DNA from: Collinsella sp. UBA6357
GTDB lineage: Bacteria; Actinomycetota; Coriobacteriia; Coriobacteriales; Coriobacteriaceae
Reading direction: 5' to 3'
Assembly (NCBI GenBank): GCA_002437815.1
Contig: DJRP01000013.1
Location: forward strand, 1-54,205
Length of the DNA: 54,205 bases
Shown here: one piece after another, positions 8,818 through 16,000 of the stretch
How positions within the stretch are numbered: the first letter of the stretch is position 1
Layout: each line of letters begins with the position of its first letter
Position numbers and translations under genes: made by a program
Notes under the pieces: generated by a model
Databases searched by the model: none
What the model was told of the DNA's origin: nothing
Seen by the model: only the letters and a program-made list of their open reading frames with translations

Positions 8818-9199
8818 GCGATTTCTTCTGGCCCTCAAAAGACGACGTCCTTACCGTACACGATATCTCGATCGCCCGGTTTGGCGGAACCAGTGGCATC
8901 CGTGATGAAGGCCTGCTGGACTCCGCTCTTGCGAGACCTTTCGCATCGTTTGGGGCTATGACGCCTTTCCTGATGACATCGCCAAGGCATGCGCCATGTG
9001 CCATGCCATCATCTCGAACCATCCATTCATCGATGGAAACAAACGCGCTGGTGCCGCAGCGCTCGGCATGATCCTACGCGCGAACAGCATCGACTTCGCC
9101 CCAGCTCACAGAAAGCTCTTCTCAACCATCATGGGCATCGCCAAAGGTCTCATAACACCCGAGGAGCTAACGGCATGGGTTGAAGGCGAGAAAGCATAA
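8814..9199 (+). pseudogene. doc: Doc/Fic-family toxin, frameshifted
   Basis: The ATG at 8814 overlaps the helicase stop (ATGA). The first frame gives the Doc N-terminus, with GIRDEGLLDSALARPFASFG, then shifts. The second frame continues YDAFPDDIAKACAMCHAIISN and carries the Fic-type core HPFIDGNKRAGAAALG through to the stop at 9197-9199. The join falls in the G-tract at 8952-8955: one extra G there would restore a Doc of about 128 residues. Doc toxins phosphorylate EF-Tu and are neutralised by Phd. No Phd-like antitoxin precedes it; the upstream gene is the helicase. The frameshift could be real decay, phase variation at the G run, or a base-calling error. Confidence 0.8.
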
Positions 9200-9241
9200 G
9201 CCTCTCTAGAAACGCCTAGATTCCAAGGCACTTCATTGGGT

Positions 9242-9247
9242 ATAATC
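9242..9247 (+). promoter_or_regulatory. -10 box of a putative small RNA
   Basis: A perfect TATAAT lies 43 bp after the doc stop. The -35 region is weak. Transcription would start near 9253 and reach the strong hairpin at 9348-9371. Confidence 0.5.
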
Positions 9248-9252
9248 CGATT

Positions 9253-9373
9253 GCCGAGAGCCGCGGCTTTCAAGAGCTTGGCTCACGTGTACGTTTAACC
9301 TCTGCGGACGACGGGGTGCCCACGCGTAGAATATCGTCCACCTGTTGCGGGGTCCGCTTCGGCGGACCCCGTT
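9253..9373 (+). ncRNA. Putative structured RNA ending in a terminator
   Basis: Between the TATAAT box and the terminator hairpin lies about 120 nt with no good ORF but clear pairing: GAGCC near 9258 with GGCTC near 9285, and GGACGA near 9306 with TCGTCC near 9334. It ends in the hairpin at 9348-9371. The next gene starts 22 nt later with its own ribosome site. This order (promoter, RNA, terminator, small gene) is that of type III toxin-antitoxin loci, in which the RNA is the antitoxin. I do not see the clear tandem repeats typical of ToxI. A leader RNA of unknown type is the alternative. It does not match SRP RNA, tmRNA or a riboswitch known to me. Confidence 0.45.
9348..9371 (+). terminator. 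Hairpin with TTCG loop
   Basis: A ten-pair stem, CGGGGTCCGC with GCGGACCCCG, closes a UUCG-type loop and is followed by TTTCAT. It sits between the putative RNA and the small ORF at 9393, so it probably gives partial termination. Confidence 0.75.
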
Positions 9374-9392
9374 TCATAAAGAGAGGTTTCCC

Positions 9393-9569
9393 ATGAAGAT
9401 CATTTCAATCTCCGATGAGTACCTTGAACGATTTGCAGCCGGTGACCGTGAGTTCATGCAAAAGCATGGTCGACCGTGCCAAACATATCTCAACCGGTAT
9501 GAAGTGCATGGGCGACCGAAATATGCCGTCGACATCGATCGACTTATCAAGCTATTGGATCAGGAATAG
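9393..9569 (+). CDS. Small protein resembling the N-terminus of type III (ToxN/TenpN-like) toxins
   Basis: This 58-residue product starts at an ATG with AGAGAGG about 8 nt upstream. The sequence begins MKIISISDEYLERF, then has GDREFMQKHGRPCQTYL and HGRPKYAVDI. ToxN/CptN-family endoribonucleases begin with a similar pattern: an I-S-x-x-Y strand, an Asp-rich helix, then RP and a Y-x-x-P-L strand. Those toxins are about 150-180 residues, so this would be only the first third and probably inactive. It could also be a complete small protein of another family. The terminator-ended RNA just upstream supports the type III idea. The resemblance is from memory, not an alignment. Confidence 0.5.
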   Translation: MKIISISDEYLERFAAGDREFMQKHGRPCQTYLNRYEVHGRPKYAVDIDRLIKLLDQE

Positions 9570-9608
9570 CGCCATCGGCAGAACCGCTGATTCGGACGGG
9601 AAACCGCA

Positions 9609-9634
9609 GGACGGAATCGGACTCAAAACCGTCC
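9609..9634. repeat. 26-nt hairpin repeat, copy 1
   Basis: Six-base arms GGACGG and CCGTCC enclose a 14-nt loop ending in AAAA. The same arms, loop length and AAAA occur at 32869-32894; the six differences all lie in the loop. It stands between convergent genes and may act as a processing or termination hairpin. Confidence 0.55.
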
Positions 9635-9662
9635 CCCATTTTCCCCGAGCAGTGATCCGCCG

Positions 9663-10520
9663 CTACCCGATCACCGTGCGGGCCCTTTGCGTTCGCATCG
9701 TAGCAAGCATGTGCTTGGGAACGGCGTGGGTAGCGCAGCTGCCGATGGTCTCGGCCGCGGCGGCCTTGGCCTCGCCGCTGCCGTTCTTGGTCGCGTAGCT
9801 GTGGCGGAACCGCTTGAGCATCGCGATATCGTTGCCGCCGTCGCCATAGACCGCAACCTCATCCTCCTCGATGCCGTAATAGCGCGCAAGCCAGGCCACA
9901 CTCTCGCCCTTATTGCACGTCACGTCGGTGATCTCGAACATCACGGGGTCGAACGGTGCATTGACCACGCGGTCGGTATGTTCAGCCAAAAAGGCTTTCA
10001 GCTCGCGATCGAGCTCGGGCGTCGTCACGCGGCAATTGATCTTGCATACGTCGTGACGCAGGATATCGACGATCGATTGATCGAAATACTGCTCTTCATG
10101 AATGCCCCCGCGCGCACGCATACCGCGCATGATGATGCGCTTGAACAAATCGTCGTTCTTAAAGCCAGCCTGATGCATCTCGAATGAACCGCTCGAATAG
10201 AGTCCATCGGGCGTCGAGCAATCGAAGCAGATGTCGGGAAACCGGCGCAACAGCTCCTCGGTAAACGAGGGATCGACACTCCAAGTCTTAAGCACTTCGC
10301 CGTGGCTATCGCGAATGATCGAACCGTTGGAACAACAAGCATCGATTTTGAGCCCCGTGAACCCATGTTCGCCCGTCGGCAGCGTCGAGCGGCCCGTCGC
10401 CGGCACCATGTGCAATCCGGCATCCGTGATCTCGCGAATCGCGCGGCGAATCGTGCCGTCAGCCTCGTGCAGGGCATTGAGCAGCGTACCGTCCAGGTCG
10501 CTCGCGAACATCTTGATCAT
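9663..10520 (-). CDS. Cof-type HAD-superfamily (IIB) phosphatase
   Basis: This 285-residue protein is the usual length of the Cof/YidA group, which dephosphorylates sugar phosphates and related metabolites. HAD motif I is DLDGTLL, with the nucleophile and acid Asp8 and Asp10. Motif II is near PATGRS (residues 40-45), the type IIB cap follows, a lysine lies near CNKGESVAWL, and motif IV is GDGGNDIAML. The start is the ATG at 10520, and the gene lies 25 bp after the MFS gene on the same strand, so it is probably the last gene of the TetR-MFS-HAD unit. The substrate cannot be told. Confidence 0.9.
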   Translation of the reverse strand: MIKMFASDLDGTLLNALHEADGTIRRAIREITDAGLHMVPATGRSTLPTGEHGFTGLKIDACCSNGSIIRDSHGEVLKTWSVDPSFTEELLRRFPDICFDCSTPDGLYSSGSFEMHQAGFKNDDLFKRIIMRGMRARGGIHEEQYFDQSIVDILRHDVCKINCRVTTPELDRELKAFLAEHTDRVVNAPFDPVMFEITDVTCNKGESVAWLARYYGIEEDEVAVYGDGGNDIAMLKRFRHSYATKNGSGEAKAAAAETIGSCATHAVPKHMLATMRTQRARTVIG

Positions 10521-10545
10521 GGGTAGGGGCCTCGCCTTCGCCTGA

Positions 10546-11790
10546 CTATCTTATCCTGTAGAACCACCATGCTACCAGCATCAAAGCCGCAAACATGCCC
10601 ACAAGAACCTCAGGCGTTGCAAAGGCATCGTAAGCAAACCCGTACAACAGCTGTCCCAGCGGCGTGGCGCACGTAAGCGCCATGTATACAACCGAGAGCA
10701 TCTTGCCGCTCGTGTCATGAGGCGTCACCCGCTGAACATGGCTGACAATCTCGACAGATGCCACGTTTGCCCAGACCATGAGCCAAGCCGATCCGACCGC
10801 CAGCGCGATAAACGTCGGCAACGCAGTTGCATGCACAAGAAATGTCGTACACACCGGCATGATACCGATGCACGCATAGCCCACGTAACGGTACAGCCGT
10901 GCAAACGAAAAAGCCCCGGGTCGCAGGGATACCATGCACCCGCCCACAATACCTCCTGCACCCATGCAGGCCTCGATTGTACCCGTCCACGAGCTTGGCA
11001 TGCCCAGATCGCGCGTCACGATCATAGGCGAGCCAATCGTCATTCCAGCCAACACCACATTGACAACGGCAGCCAGTGCCACCGTCGACAACAGCACGCG
11101 GTTCGTCAGCAACATGTCGACAACCCCTTTGACCCCATAGGGCCTATCGCCATGACGCGCACCGGCGTCCGCAATCGTTTTGTCGATTTTGGGCACGCGC
11201 ATCATCAGCAAACAGACGGCCGCAACCGCAAAGCACAAAGCAGCGGCAAGGGACAAGGCGTCGATTCCCCAACAGCCGTACACCCCAACCCCCATGACTG
11301 GGCCCAAGATGTTGCTTGCCATGGTCACTTGAGAGACCAACGCCGTAGCTCGCTCGATCAGATCCTGCCCCACTAGCCGCACCGCCAGCGTTTGAATACC
11401 GGGCTTGACAAGCGCCTGCAACCCATATTGCAAGCACAGAACAATGAGAACCGCCGTCACCGGTCCTGCGGCATGACAAAGCAGAAGAGCAGACACCGCC
11501 GAAATCGACATGCCCGCCGCCACGATCGAAAGGGCAGTATGGCCATGCGGCGCGTCCGCCAAAACACCACCGACCGGCATCGCGCACACATAGGGAACAA
11601 ACGCAAGCGCCCCGACCGCACCGTACAGAGCGGCCGAGCCGCCGCAGTCCAACAGCCACAACGGCATGGCAAAACAAAGTGCCGAGCTTGCCGACAGCAC
11701 CAACAGCTGGGCAAACAAAAGGGCGGCAAACGATAGGTTCAGCACTCCCCGCTCTCCTAAACGTCTCGGCGCGAGCTTTGGCATTTCCAT
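10546..11790 (-). CDS. Major facilitator superfamily transporter
   Basis: This 414-residue protein has about 12 hydrophobic segments, the size of a standard MFS exporter. The ATG at 11790 is preceded by GAGGTGG; a longer open frame upstream crosses the operator region and was rejected. The loop after the second helix contains GGVLADAPHGH, a match to the MFS motif A position. The neighbouring TetR gene and the two palindromic sites before this gene suggest a drug or metabolite efflux pump derepressed by its substrate. The DNA between TetR and this gene also has a short GC hairpin. Exact substrate unknown. Confidence 0.88.
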   Translation of the reverse strand: MEMPKLAPRRLGERGVLNLSFAALLFAQLLVLSASSALCFAMPLWLLDCGGSAALYGAVGALAFVPYVCAMPVGGVLADAPHGHTALSIVAAGMSISAVSALLLCHAAGPVTAVLIVLCLQYGLQALVKPGIQTLAVRLVGQDLIERATALVSQVTMASNILGPVMGVGVYGCWGIDALSLAAALCFAVAAVCLLMMRVPKIDKTIADAGARHGDRPYGVKGVVDMLLTNRVLLSTVALAAVVNVVLAGMTIGSPMIVTRDLGMPSSWTGTIEACMGAGGIVGGCMVSLRPGAFSFARLYRYVGYACIGIMPVCTTFLVHATALPTFIALAVGSAWLMVWANVASVEIVSHVQRVTPHDTSGKMLSVVYMALTCATPLGQLLYGFAYDAFATPEVLVGMFAALMLVAWWFYRIR

Positions 11791-11805
11791 ATTCCCACCT
11801 CTATT

Positions 11806-11824
11806 AGATACTGTTGGTATGTAT
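11806..11824. promoter_or_regulatory. TetR operator, proximal copy
   Basis: The site AGATACTGTTGGTATGTAT is an imperfect dyad 16 bp upstream of the MFS start. It is an inverted copy of the site at 11869-11887; 17 of 19 bases agree. It is probably bound by the adjacent TetR protein. Confidence 0.7.
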
Positions 11825-11837
11825 TTGGATGCTTGGA

Positions 11838-11859
11838 AAGGGCGACCGAAGCCGCCCTT
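11838..11859 (-). terminator. Short GC hairpin between TetR and MFS genes
   Basis: On the minus strand AAGGGCG and CGCCCTT pair over an 8-nt loop, followed by TCCAAGC rather than a clean T-run. It lies between the two operators and could trim or attenuate transcription from the TetR gene into the MFS gene. Confidence 0.4.
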
Positions 11860-11868
11860 CGAATATCG

Positions 11869-11887
11869 ATACATACCGTTAGTATCT
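11869..11887. promoter_or_regulatory. TetR operator, distal copy
   Basis: The site ATACATACCGTTAGTATCT lies four bases after the TetR stop codon and mirrors the proximal site 45 bp away. Two sites facing each other allow cooperative binding or looping. Confidence 0.7.
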
Positions 11888-11890
11888 ATT

Positions 11891-12577
11891 CTACCATCCA
11901 GACCGCGCCCATGTCTGCCAAACCTGAGCCGTCGTCTCGAGCACCTCGTCGCCAAGGTCAAGTCCGACCGCGGCCGCCATCCGAGCAAGGCATCGGGCGC
12001 GAGAGAGCATCTGTTCCTTGGGCTCGAGCGGCCTAAACAGTGGCAGAAGCCACAGATTCGCCAACAACGAAACGGCCTCTGCCGCTTCGCGCGGGCAATC
12101 GCAGACAATGGATCCGTCTGCGATGCCCTCCTCGATCACCGGCAGCAGGTACTGTTCGACCGATTCATCAAAGGTGCCCTGGTACTGCAGTGCCAACAGT
12201 CGCTCGCTCTTAACCGGGTCGGCGGCAGGTCGAATACGAGCCCAAAGCTCGGCCTGTGGAACAACCGACTCTGCCGCATAGAGCGCTTTAAGCTTTTGCG
12301 CGCCGGTTAAATCGTCCCGTTCAAAGGCGGCACGGCGACGTTTCGCTACCGGAGCCATTGCCCGCTCAAAAGCCGCATCGAAAATTTCCTCTTTGCTCTT
12401 GAAATGATGGTAGATGGCACCTTTGGTCATACCATCGAGCCCATCGACGATATCCTGGATCGTCGTGGCATCGTAACCCTTGCTGCAAAAGAGCGCGAGC
12501 GCCGTGTCTAGAATCTTCGCCACCGTCTCTTCGGGATATTTATTGCGCCCCACCTGCCGCACCGCCTTGCCATAGTC
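11891..12577 (-). CDS. TetR/AcrR-family repressor
   Basis: This protein has the TetR DNA-binding domain: ETVAKILDTALALFCSKGYD, then TTIQDIVDGLDGMTKGAIYH and HFKSKEEIFDAAF. The C-terminal 130 residues form the usual ligand-binding helices. The start is uncertain. I chose the TTG at 12577, which has GGAG six bases upstream and gives 228 residues; a GTG at 12562 is the alternative. A longer frame starting at 12643 begins inside a genomic repeat and was rejected. The gene is followed by the MFS gene with two matching palindromes between them, so it probably represses that transporter and perhaps itself. Confidence 0.85.
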   Translation of the reverse strand, partial: DYGKAVRQVGRNKYPEETVAKILDTALALFCSKGYDATTIQDIVDGLDGMTKGAIYHHFKSKEEIFDAAFERAMAPVAKRRRAAFERDDLTGAQKLKALYAAESVVPQAELWARIRPAADPVKSERLLALQYQGTFDESVEQYLLPVIEEGIADGSIVCDCPREAAEAVSLLANLWLLPLFRPLEPKEQMLSRARCLARMAAAVGLDLGDEVLETTAQVWQTWARSGW

Positions 12578-12622
12578 AAGAGCAACTCCAACGACCTCCA
12601 GTGTAGCGCGCCACCCCTTTTC

Positions 12623-12738
12623 CGTTGAAGTTCGAGTTTCCACAAAAAAGCTCGGCCAGCACTGAGTCTGCCGAGCTTCTTACCTGCGGAGATATTGTTA
12701 CGTTGATGGGCCGCTCGTTAGAAAATCGAGCTGCAACG
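12623..12738. repeat. Degenerate repeat module near glnK (one A copy, one B copy)
   Basis: A copy of the 22-bp repeat found at 14.5 and 16.0 kb lies at 12623-12643 in the A orientation, with two changes near its end. A weaker copy in the opposite orientation lies at 12716-12738. The glnK terminator sits between them. This looks like a reduced or decayed form of the four-copy modules. Confidence 0.6.
12644..12678 (-). terminator. Intrinsic terminator of amtB-glnK
   Basis: On the minus strand AAGCTCGGC pairs with GCCGAGCTT over a 13-nt loop and is followed by a run of six T. It ends the amtB-glnK transcript about 67 nt after the glnK stop. Confidence 0.85.
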
Positions 12739-12744
12739 AAGAAG

Positions 12745-13083
12745 CTACACCGCCGCCGGGCCGCGCTCGCCCGTGCGGATGCGAATGACCTGCTCCACGG
12801 GTTCAACCCAGATTTTGCCGTCGCCCACCGAGCCTGTGCGTGCCGCCTCGCAGACAATGTCAACGACCGCATCGACCTGCTCATCGGCGCAAATCATCGT
12901 AAACTGCACCTTGGGGATCGTGTTGACAAGCAGCTCGTTGCCGCGCACGTACTCCTTCCAGCCGTGCTGGGCGCCGCAGCCCTGTACCTGGTTGATGGTC
13001 ATGCCGCGCACGTCGGCCGCAAACAGCGCGTCCTTGAGCACCTCGAGCTTCTCGGCGCGAACGATCGCCGTGATCTTCTTCAT
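12745..13083 (-). CDS. glnK: PII nitrogen-regulatory protein, GlnK-like
   Basis: This 112-residue PII protein senses ATP/ADP and 2-oxoglutarate and plugs the ammonium channel AmtB. It begins MKKITAIVRAEKLEVLKDAL, and the C-terminal signature VGDGKIWVEPVEQVIRIRTGE carries Lys90, Arg101 and Arg103 for nucleotide binding. The T-loop reads YVRGNELLVNTIPKV: position 51, the tyrosine uridylylated or adenylylated in many bacteria, is leucine. Control by Tyr51 modification is therefore excluded, and the protein probably works by ligand binding alone. The gene lies 15 bp after amtB in one operon and is closed by the terminator at 12644-12678. Confidence 0.95.
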   Translation of the reverse strand: MKKITAIVRAEKLEVLKDALFAADVRGMTINQVQGCGAQHGWKEYVRGNELLVNTIPKVQFTMICADEQVDAVVDIVCEAARTGSVGDGKIWVEPVEQVIRIRTGERGPAAV

Positions 13084-13098
13084 AGTTGATTCCTCCCC

Positions 13099-14376
13099 TT
13101 AGTCTAAGCCGGAGAATGACGGATACGCCGACTCGCCGTGCTGGCTCGCATCCAAGCCCAGCGCTTCGTCCGCCTCGTCGACACGGATCTTGCCGCCAAA
13201 GAGTGCCCTGACGACCGCCGCGATCACCAGGTCGAGCACGAGCACGATTGCGATCGTCACCAGAATACCCAGCACCTGTGAAACCAGCAGCGATGGGTCG
13301 CCCGTGTAGAAAAGGCCACCCTTGCCGGTCCACGAAAGCTCGGGCACACAGAACAAGCCCGTAAGCACGCCGCCCAGGATACCGCCGATACCATGGCAAC
13401 CGAAGGCGTCGAGCGCGTCATCGTAGCCGAACTTGACCTTAAGATGGCTGATGGCAAAGTAGCAGACCGGCGACACGATAAGTCCCATGACGAGCGCCGC
13501 CCATGGCTCGATAAAGCCGGCACCCGGTGTAACCACCACAAGACCGGCAACAAGACCCGTGCTCGCGCCCACAAGGGTGGGCTTGCCGGTACGCACGCGC
13601 TCAATCGCAAGCCACGAGACCAGACCCGCCGCGCTCGCCGTCACGGTGTTGAGGATGGCCAGGGCCGACACGGCATCCGCCTTGAACTCGCTACCACCGT
13701 TAAAGCCAAACCAGCCAAACCAAAGCAGCCCCGCGCCGAGTGCCACAAAGGGCACGTTGTGCGGGCGATAGCTCACCATGCCAAAACCGCGGCGGCGGCC
13801 GAGCATCAGACACAGGATAAGGCCCGTAAGCCCCGAGGAAATGTGCACCACATCGCCACCGGCAAAGTCGAGCGCTCCCAGGATGTCACCGATAAACGAA
13901 CCGTCGCCGCCCCACACCATGTGCGCCAGCGGGCAGTAGACCACAAGCAGCCAGATGCCAAGAAACGTAGCCATGGCTCCAAACTTGACGCGGCCGGCCA
14001 GCGAACCCGTGACGATAGCCGCCGTGATCATGGCAAAGGCCATCTGAAAGGCGATGTTGATAATCTGCGGGTATACCGCCCCATCGGTGCCGCCGCCCTT
14101 AGCCGCCTGCAGCACCTGTCCCAGGACCGGCAAGCACAGCAGCTGGTCGAAACCGCCAAAGAACGGATTGGAACCGCCGCCGCCATAGGCCAGCGACCAT
14201 CCGGCCACGATCCAGAGCACCCCCACCAGACCGATGGCGCCAAAGCACATGAGCATCGTGTTGATGACGTTCTTGCGGCGCGAAAGTCCGCCATAGAAAA
14301 ACGCCAGGCCCGGTGTCATCAAGAACACGAGCATGGTGCAGATAAGCATGAACGTCGTAGATCCCGTATCGTACAT
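13099..14376 (-). CDS. amtB: Ammonium transporter AmtB
   Basis: This 425-residue Amt/Rh channel is of normal length with 11 expected membrane helices. The pore histidines are present: H in LDFAGGDVVHIS (E. coli His168) and in DAFGCHGIGGILGG (His318). The signature SYRPHNVPFVALGAGLLWF is also clear. It moves ammonium across the cell membrane when external ammonium is low. The start is the ATG at 14376 with AAAGGGGAG upstream. glnK follows 15 bp downstream, the usual pairing, so that GlnK can block the trimeric channel at nitrogen excess. No nitrogen-regulator site was recognised upstream, where a repeat module begins about 170 bp away. Confidence 0.97.
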   Translation of the reverse strand: MYDTGSTTFMLICTMLVFLMTPGLAFFYGGLSRRKNVINTMLMCFGAIGLVGVLWIVAGWSLAYGGGGSNPFFGGFDQLLCLPVLGQVLQAAKGGGTDGAVYPQIINIAFQMAFAMITAAIVTGSLAGRVKFGAMATFLGIWLLVVYCPLAHMVWGGDGSFIGDILGALDFAGGDVVHISSGLTGLILCLMLGRRRGFGMVSYRPHNVPFVALGAGLLWFGWFGFNGGSEFKADAVSALAILNTVTASAAGLVSWLAIERVRTGKPTLVGASTGLVAGLVVVTPGAGFIEPWAALVMGLIVSPVCYFAISHLKVKFGYDDALDAFGCHGIGGILGGVLTGLFCVPELSWTGKGGLFYTGDPSLLVSQVLGILVTIAIVLVLDLVIAAVVRALFGGKIRVDEADEALGLDASQHGESAYPSFSGLD

Positions 14377-14399
14377 TCGCTCCCCTTTCCCTTGGATTA

Positions 14400-14756
14400 G
14401 GCGAGCCCATCATGGGACGGCGAACGCGCTGGTGTAGACCAGATACGACGCTGTTAAACGATCTGAGCACGAATCGAAACGCTGCCGAAATATTGGAAAC
14501 GCTCTGGCAACGGTGCCGAAACGCTTCGGCAACAGACGGACCTCCCCTCGATGAGATTCGACTTTCCAACAGCACCGAAAACACCCCTCCCGTTGAAGTG
14601 CGAGTTTCCAACAAAATGTTCGGCAAAAACGCAGGTCGCACGCTCCAAAAAATTGGAAAGTCGAACCTCAACGATGGCGGAATAAAACGCGCCGTTGGAA
14701 AGTCGAACTTCAACGAAATGGGAGGACGGGGCGGCGCACCGGACAAAACGCAAATA
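14400..14756. other. Gene-free spacer with repeats between amtB and the AbiEi-like gene
   Basis: No gene is seen here. The stretch carries three GAAACGCT direct repeats starting at 14476, 14496 and 14518 (period 20-22), one of them within TTGGAAACGCTC, a weak match to the module repeat. The four-copy module at 14549-14715 follows. The amtB promoter must lie at its left end. Confidence 0.6.
14549..14715. repeat. 167-bp nested inverted-repeat module, copy 1 (A-A-B-B)
   Basis: Four 22-bp repeats occur at 14549-14570 and 14591-14612 (A orientation) and at 14652-14673 and 14694-14715 (B, the reverse complement). The core is GTTGAGRTTCGACTTTCCAA. Spacers are 20, 39 and 20 bp, giving a nested dyad in which A1 can pair with B2 and A2 with B1. 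The module at 16001-16167 has exactly the same order, spacers and length. It lies 41 bp beyond the end of the AbiEi-like gene. No transposase or known repeat family was recognised. Confidence 0.85.
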
Positions 14757-15803
14757 TCAGACAAAGGGGAGCGGATCGTTTACCTGGGGAATACCGTATG
14801 CACGAAGCAACGACACCAGATAGTCGGGCTCTCGAACACGCTTGAATAGCACGCGCATTACCGGATAACCAAGAGCCGTAATATGAGATTCCCTTTGCCG
14901 CTCCGCCACCAACGTCTCTCGCAGATCTTCGTGAACCTCGCCAGACGAATCGGGATCAACAGCCCCTTCAGCGTCCTCGTGCTCGACACCGGGATATTTC
15001 ACCATGCCATCTACCTCAAAGATCACGCCGCGCCCGTGCCCCAAGTCAAAGAACCCGTCCGCACGAATCGTCTTCGTGATATCGACGGGGTCAATAAACT
15101 CAAGTTGAAGCATGCTGGGTGCCATGTATCCCGCCGCGATGATCAGCCCCCGGACAATCGACTCTCCACCGTTTTCGGCATCCCCGCAGGCATAACGCGC
15201 AACTGCCATAGCTTTATGAATACCAGGCCGCCTCTTTCCGTGCACCCTGAAGTAAGCGAGCAGCTGCTCGTTGGTAACGCCTCGATACCTCAAGGCGCTA
15301 TCGGCAATAGCGAGCCCCTCGGCAAACGGCGCAGAGAGGGCACAATCGAGCACCGTCTGCTCGATTGCAGTCACGACGATTCCTTCGACTCGTTCAGTTT
15401 TCAATGACTTGATTCTCCGGTAGAAAACCCAAGGCGAGCGATGGGTCGCTTCGTCTTGGGTAGCGACGACATACACCTTGTCCAAGAGCGAATATGAAAC
15501 CCAAAGCCCGTGAACAACCGCAGCCGAAAAGGAGCACAATGCACGATCAGGATGCAGGTGCGCATACGTTTTAGCCAACGTCCACGCGCGAAGTCTGGGA
15601 TTGAGTTTCCATGACGCGGCCGTTGCCGAGGAAACAAACATTCCAGGAAACACCCGTTCCAGCGCACCTTTCCGCACCATCTGCACCATGCGCGTACGCT
15701 GAGATTCCGTCTGCGGCACGACGCACAAACCGCACTGTTCAGCATCGCGAACCAGCTGCGCAACCTGAACGTTCAACGATCGCTCAGCATCTCTGCGTTC
15801 CAT
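14757..15803 (-). CDS. AbiEi-like regulator with DUF559/Vsr-type nuclease-like domain
   Basis: This 348-residue protein starts at the ATG at 15803, with GGAGG seven bases upstream; an earlier ATG at 15824 lacks a site. The first 200 residues resemble AbiEi-type antitoxin/regulators: a winged-helix start, GALERVFPGMFVS, then VVTAIEQTVLDCAL and IADSALRYRGV. The last 120 residues fit the very-short-patch/DUF559 endonuclease fold, with IRADGFFD and IFEVDGMVKY as D...E-x-D...K and ITALGYPVMRV at the end. It may bind or cut DNA. No AbiEii toxin partner is adjacent. A palindrome lies just upstream, and repeat modules stand on both sides, so it may be a mobile or selfish unit. Confidence 0.75.
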   Translation of the reverse strand: MERRDAERSLNVQVAQLVRDAEQCGLCVVPQTESQRTRMVQMVRKGALERVFPGMFVSSATAASWKLNPRLRAWTLAKTYAHLHPDRALCSFSAAVVHGLWVSYSLLDKVYVVATQDEATHRSPWVFYRRIKSLKTERVEGIVVTAIEQTVLDCALSAPFAEGLAIADSALRYRGVTNEQLLAYFRVHGKRRPGIHKAMAVARYACGDAENGGESIVRGLIIAAGYMAPSMLQLEFIDPVDITKTIRADGFFDLGHGRGVIFEVDGMVKYPGVEHEDAEGAVDPDSSGEVHEDLRETLVAERQRESHITALGYPVMRVLFKRVREPDYLVSLLRAYGIPQVNDPLPFV

Positions 15804-15830
15804 ACCCTCGCCTCCCTCTCGCATCGCACC

Positions 15831-15852
15831 GTATCAAAAACCAGTTTGATAC
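15831..15852. promoter_or_regulatory. Palindromic operator upstream of the AbiEi-like gene
   Basis: GTATCAAA and TTTGATAC form a perfect 8-bp inverted repeat with a 6-bp centre, 28 bp before the start codon. It is a likely autoregulatory site for the wHTH protein encoded next to it. Confidence 0.5.
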
Positions 15853-16000
15853 CAGCTTGCCATTGCCTGACCAATAGCTGACCCAGCAATAAAACGGCAG
15901 GTAAAACCTAGTGTTGACTAAGCACGCAAAAAGACGAGTCGGCAAACGGATGGCCAGAATCGGCAAACGGCAGGCGCGGGCATGTCTATACCGCGTTTCT
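15853..16000. other. Spacer between the AbiEi-like gene and repeat module 2
   Basis: No gene is seen. The 11-mer TCGGCAAACGG occurs twice, at 15939-15949 and 15960-15970, 21 bp apart, the same spacing class as the half-period of the adjacent module. The promoter of the AbiEi-like gene should lie in its left half. Confidence 0.4.

Noticed and set aside
9253..9373. SRP RNA, 6S RNA or tmRNA
   Set aside because: The conserved SRP loop core, the tmRNA ends and a 6S-like long rod with a central bubble could not be found.
12578..12643. N-terminal extension of the TetR protein
   Set aside because: It begins inside the dispersed 22-bp repeat and has no ribosome site.
14549..14715. CRISPR array (22-bp repeats with 20-bp spacers)
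   Set aside because: Only two copies lie in each orientation, the orientation flips inside each module, spacers are similar between modules and no cas gene is present.
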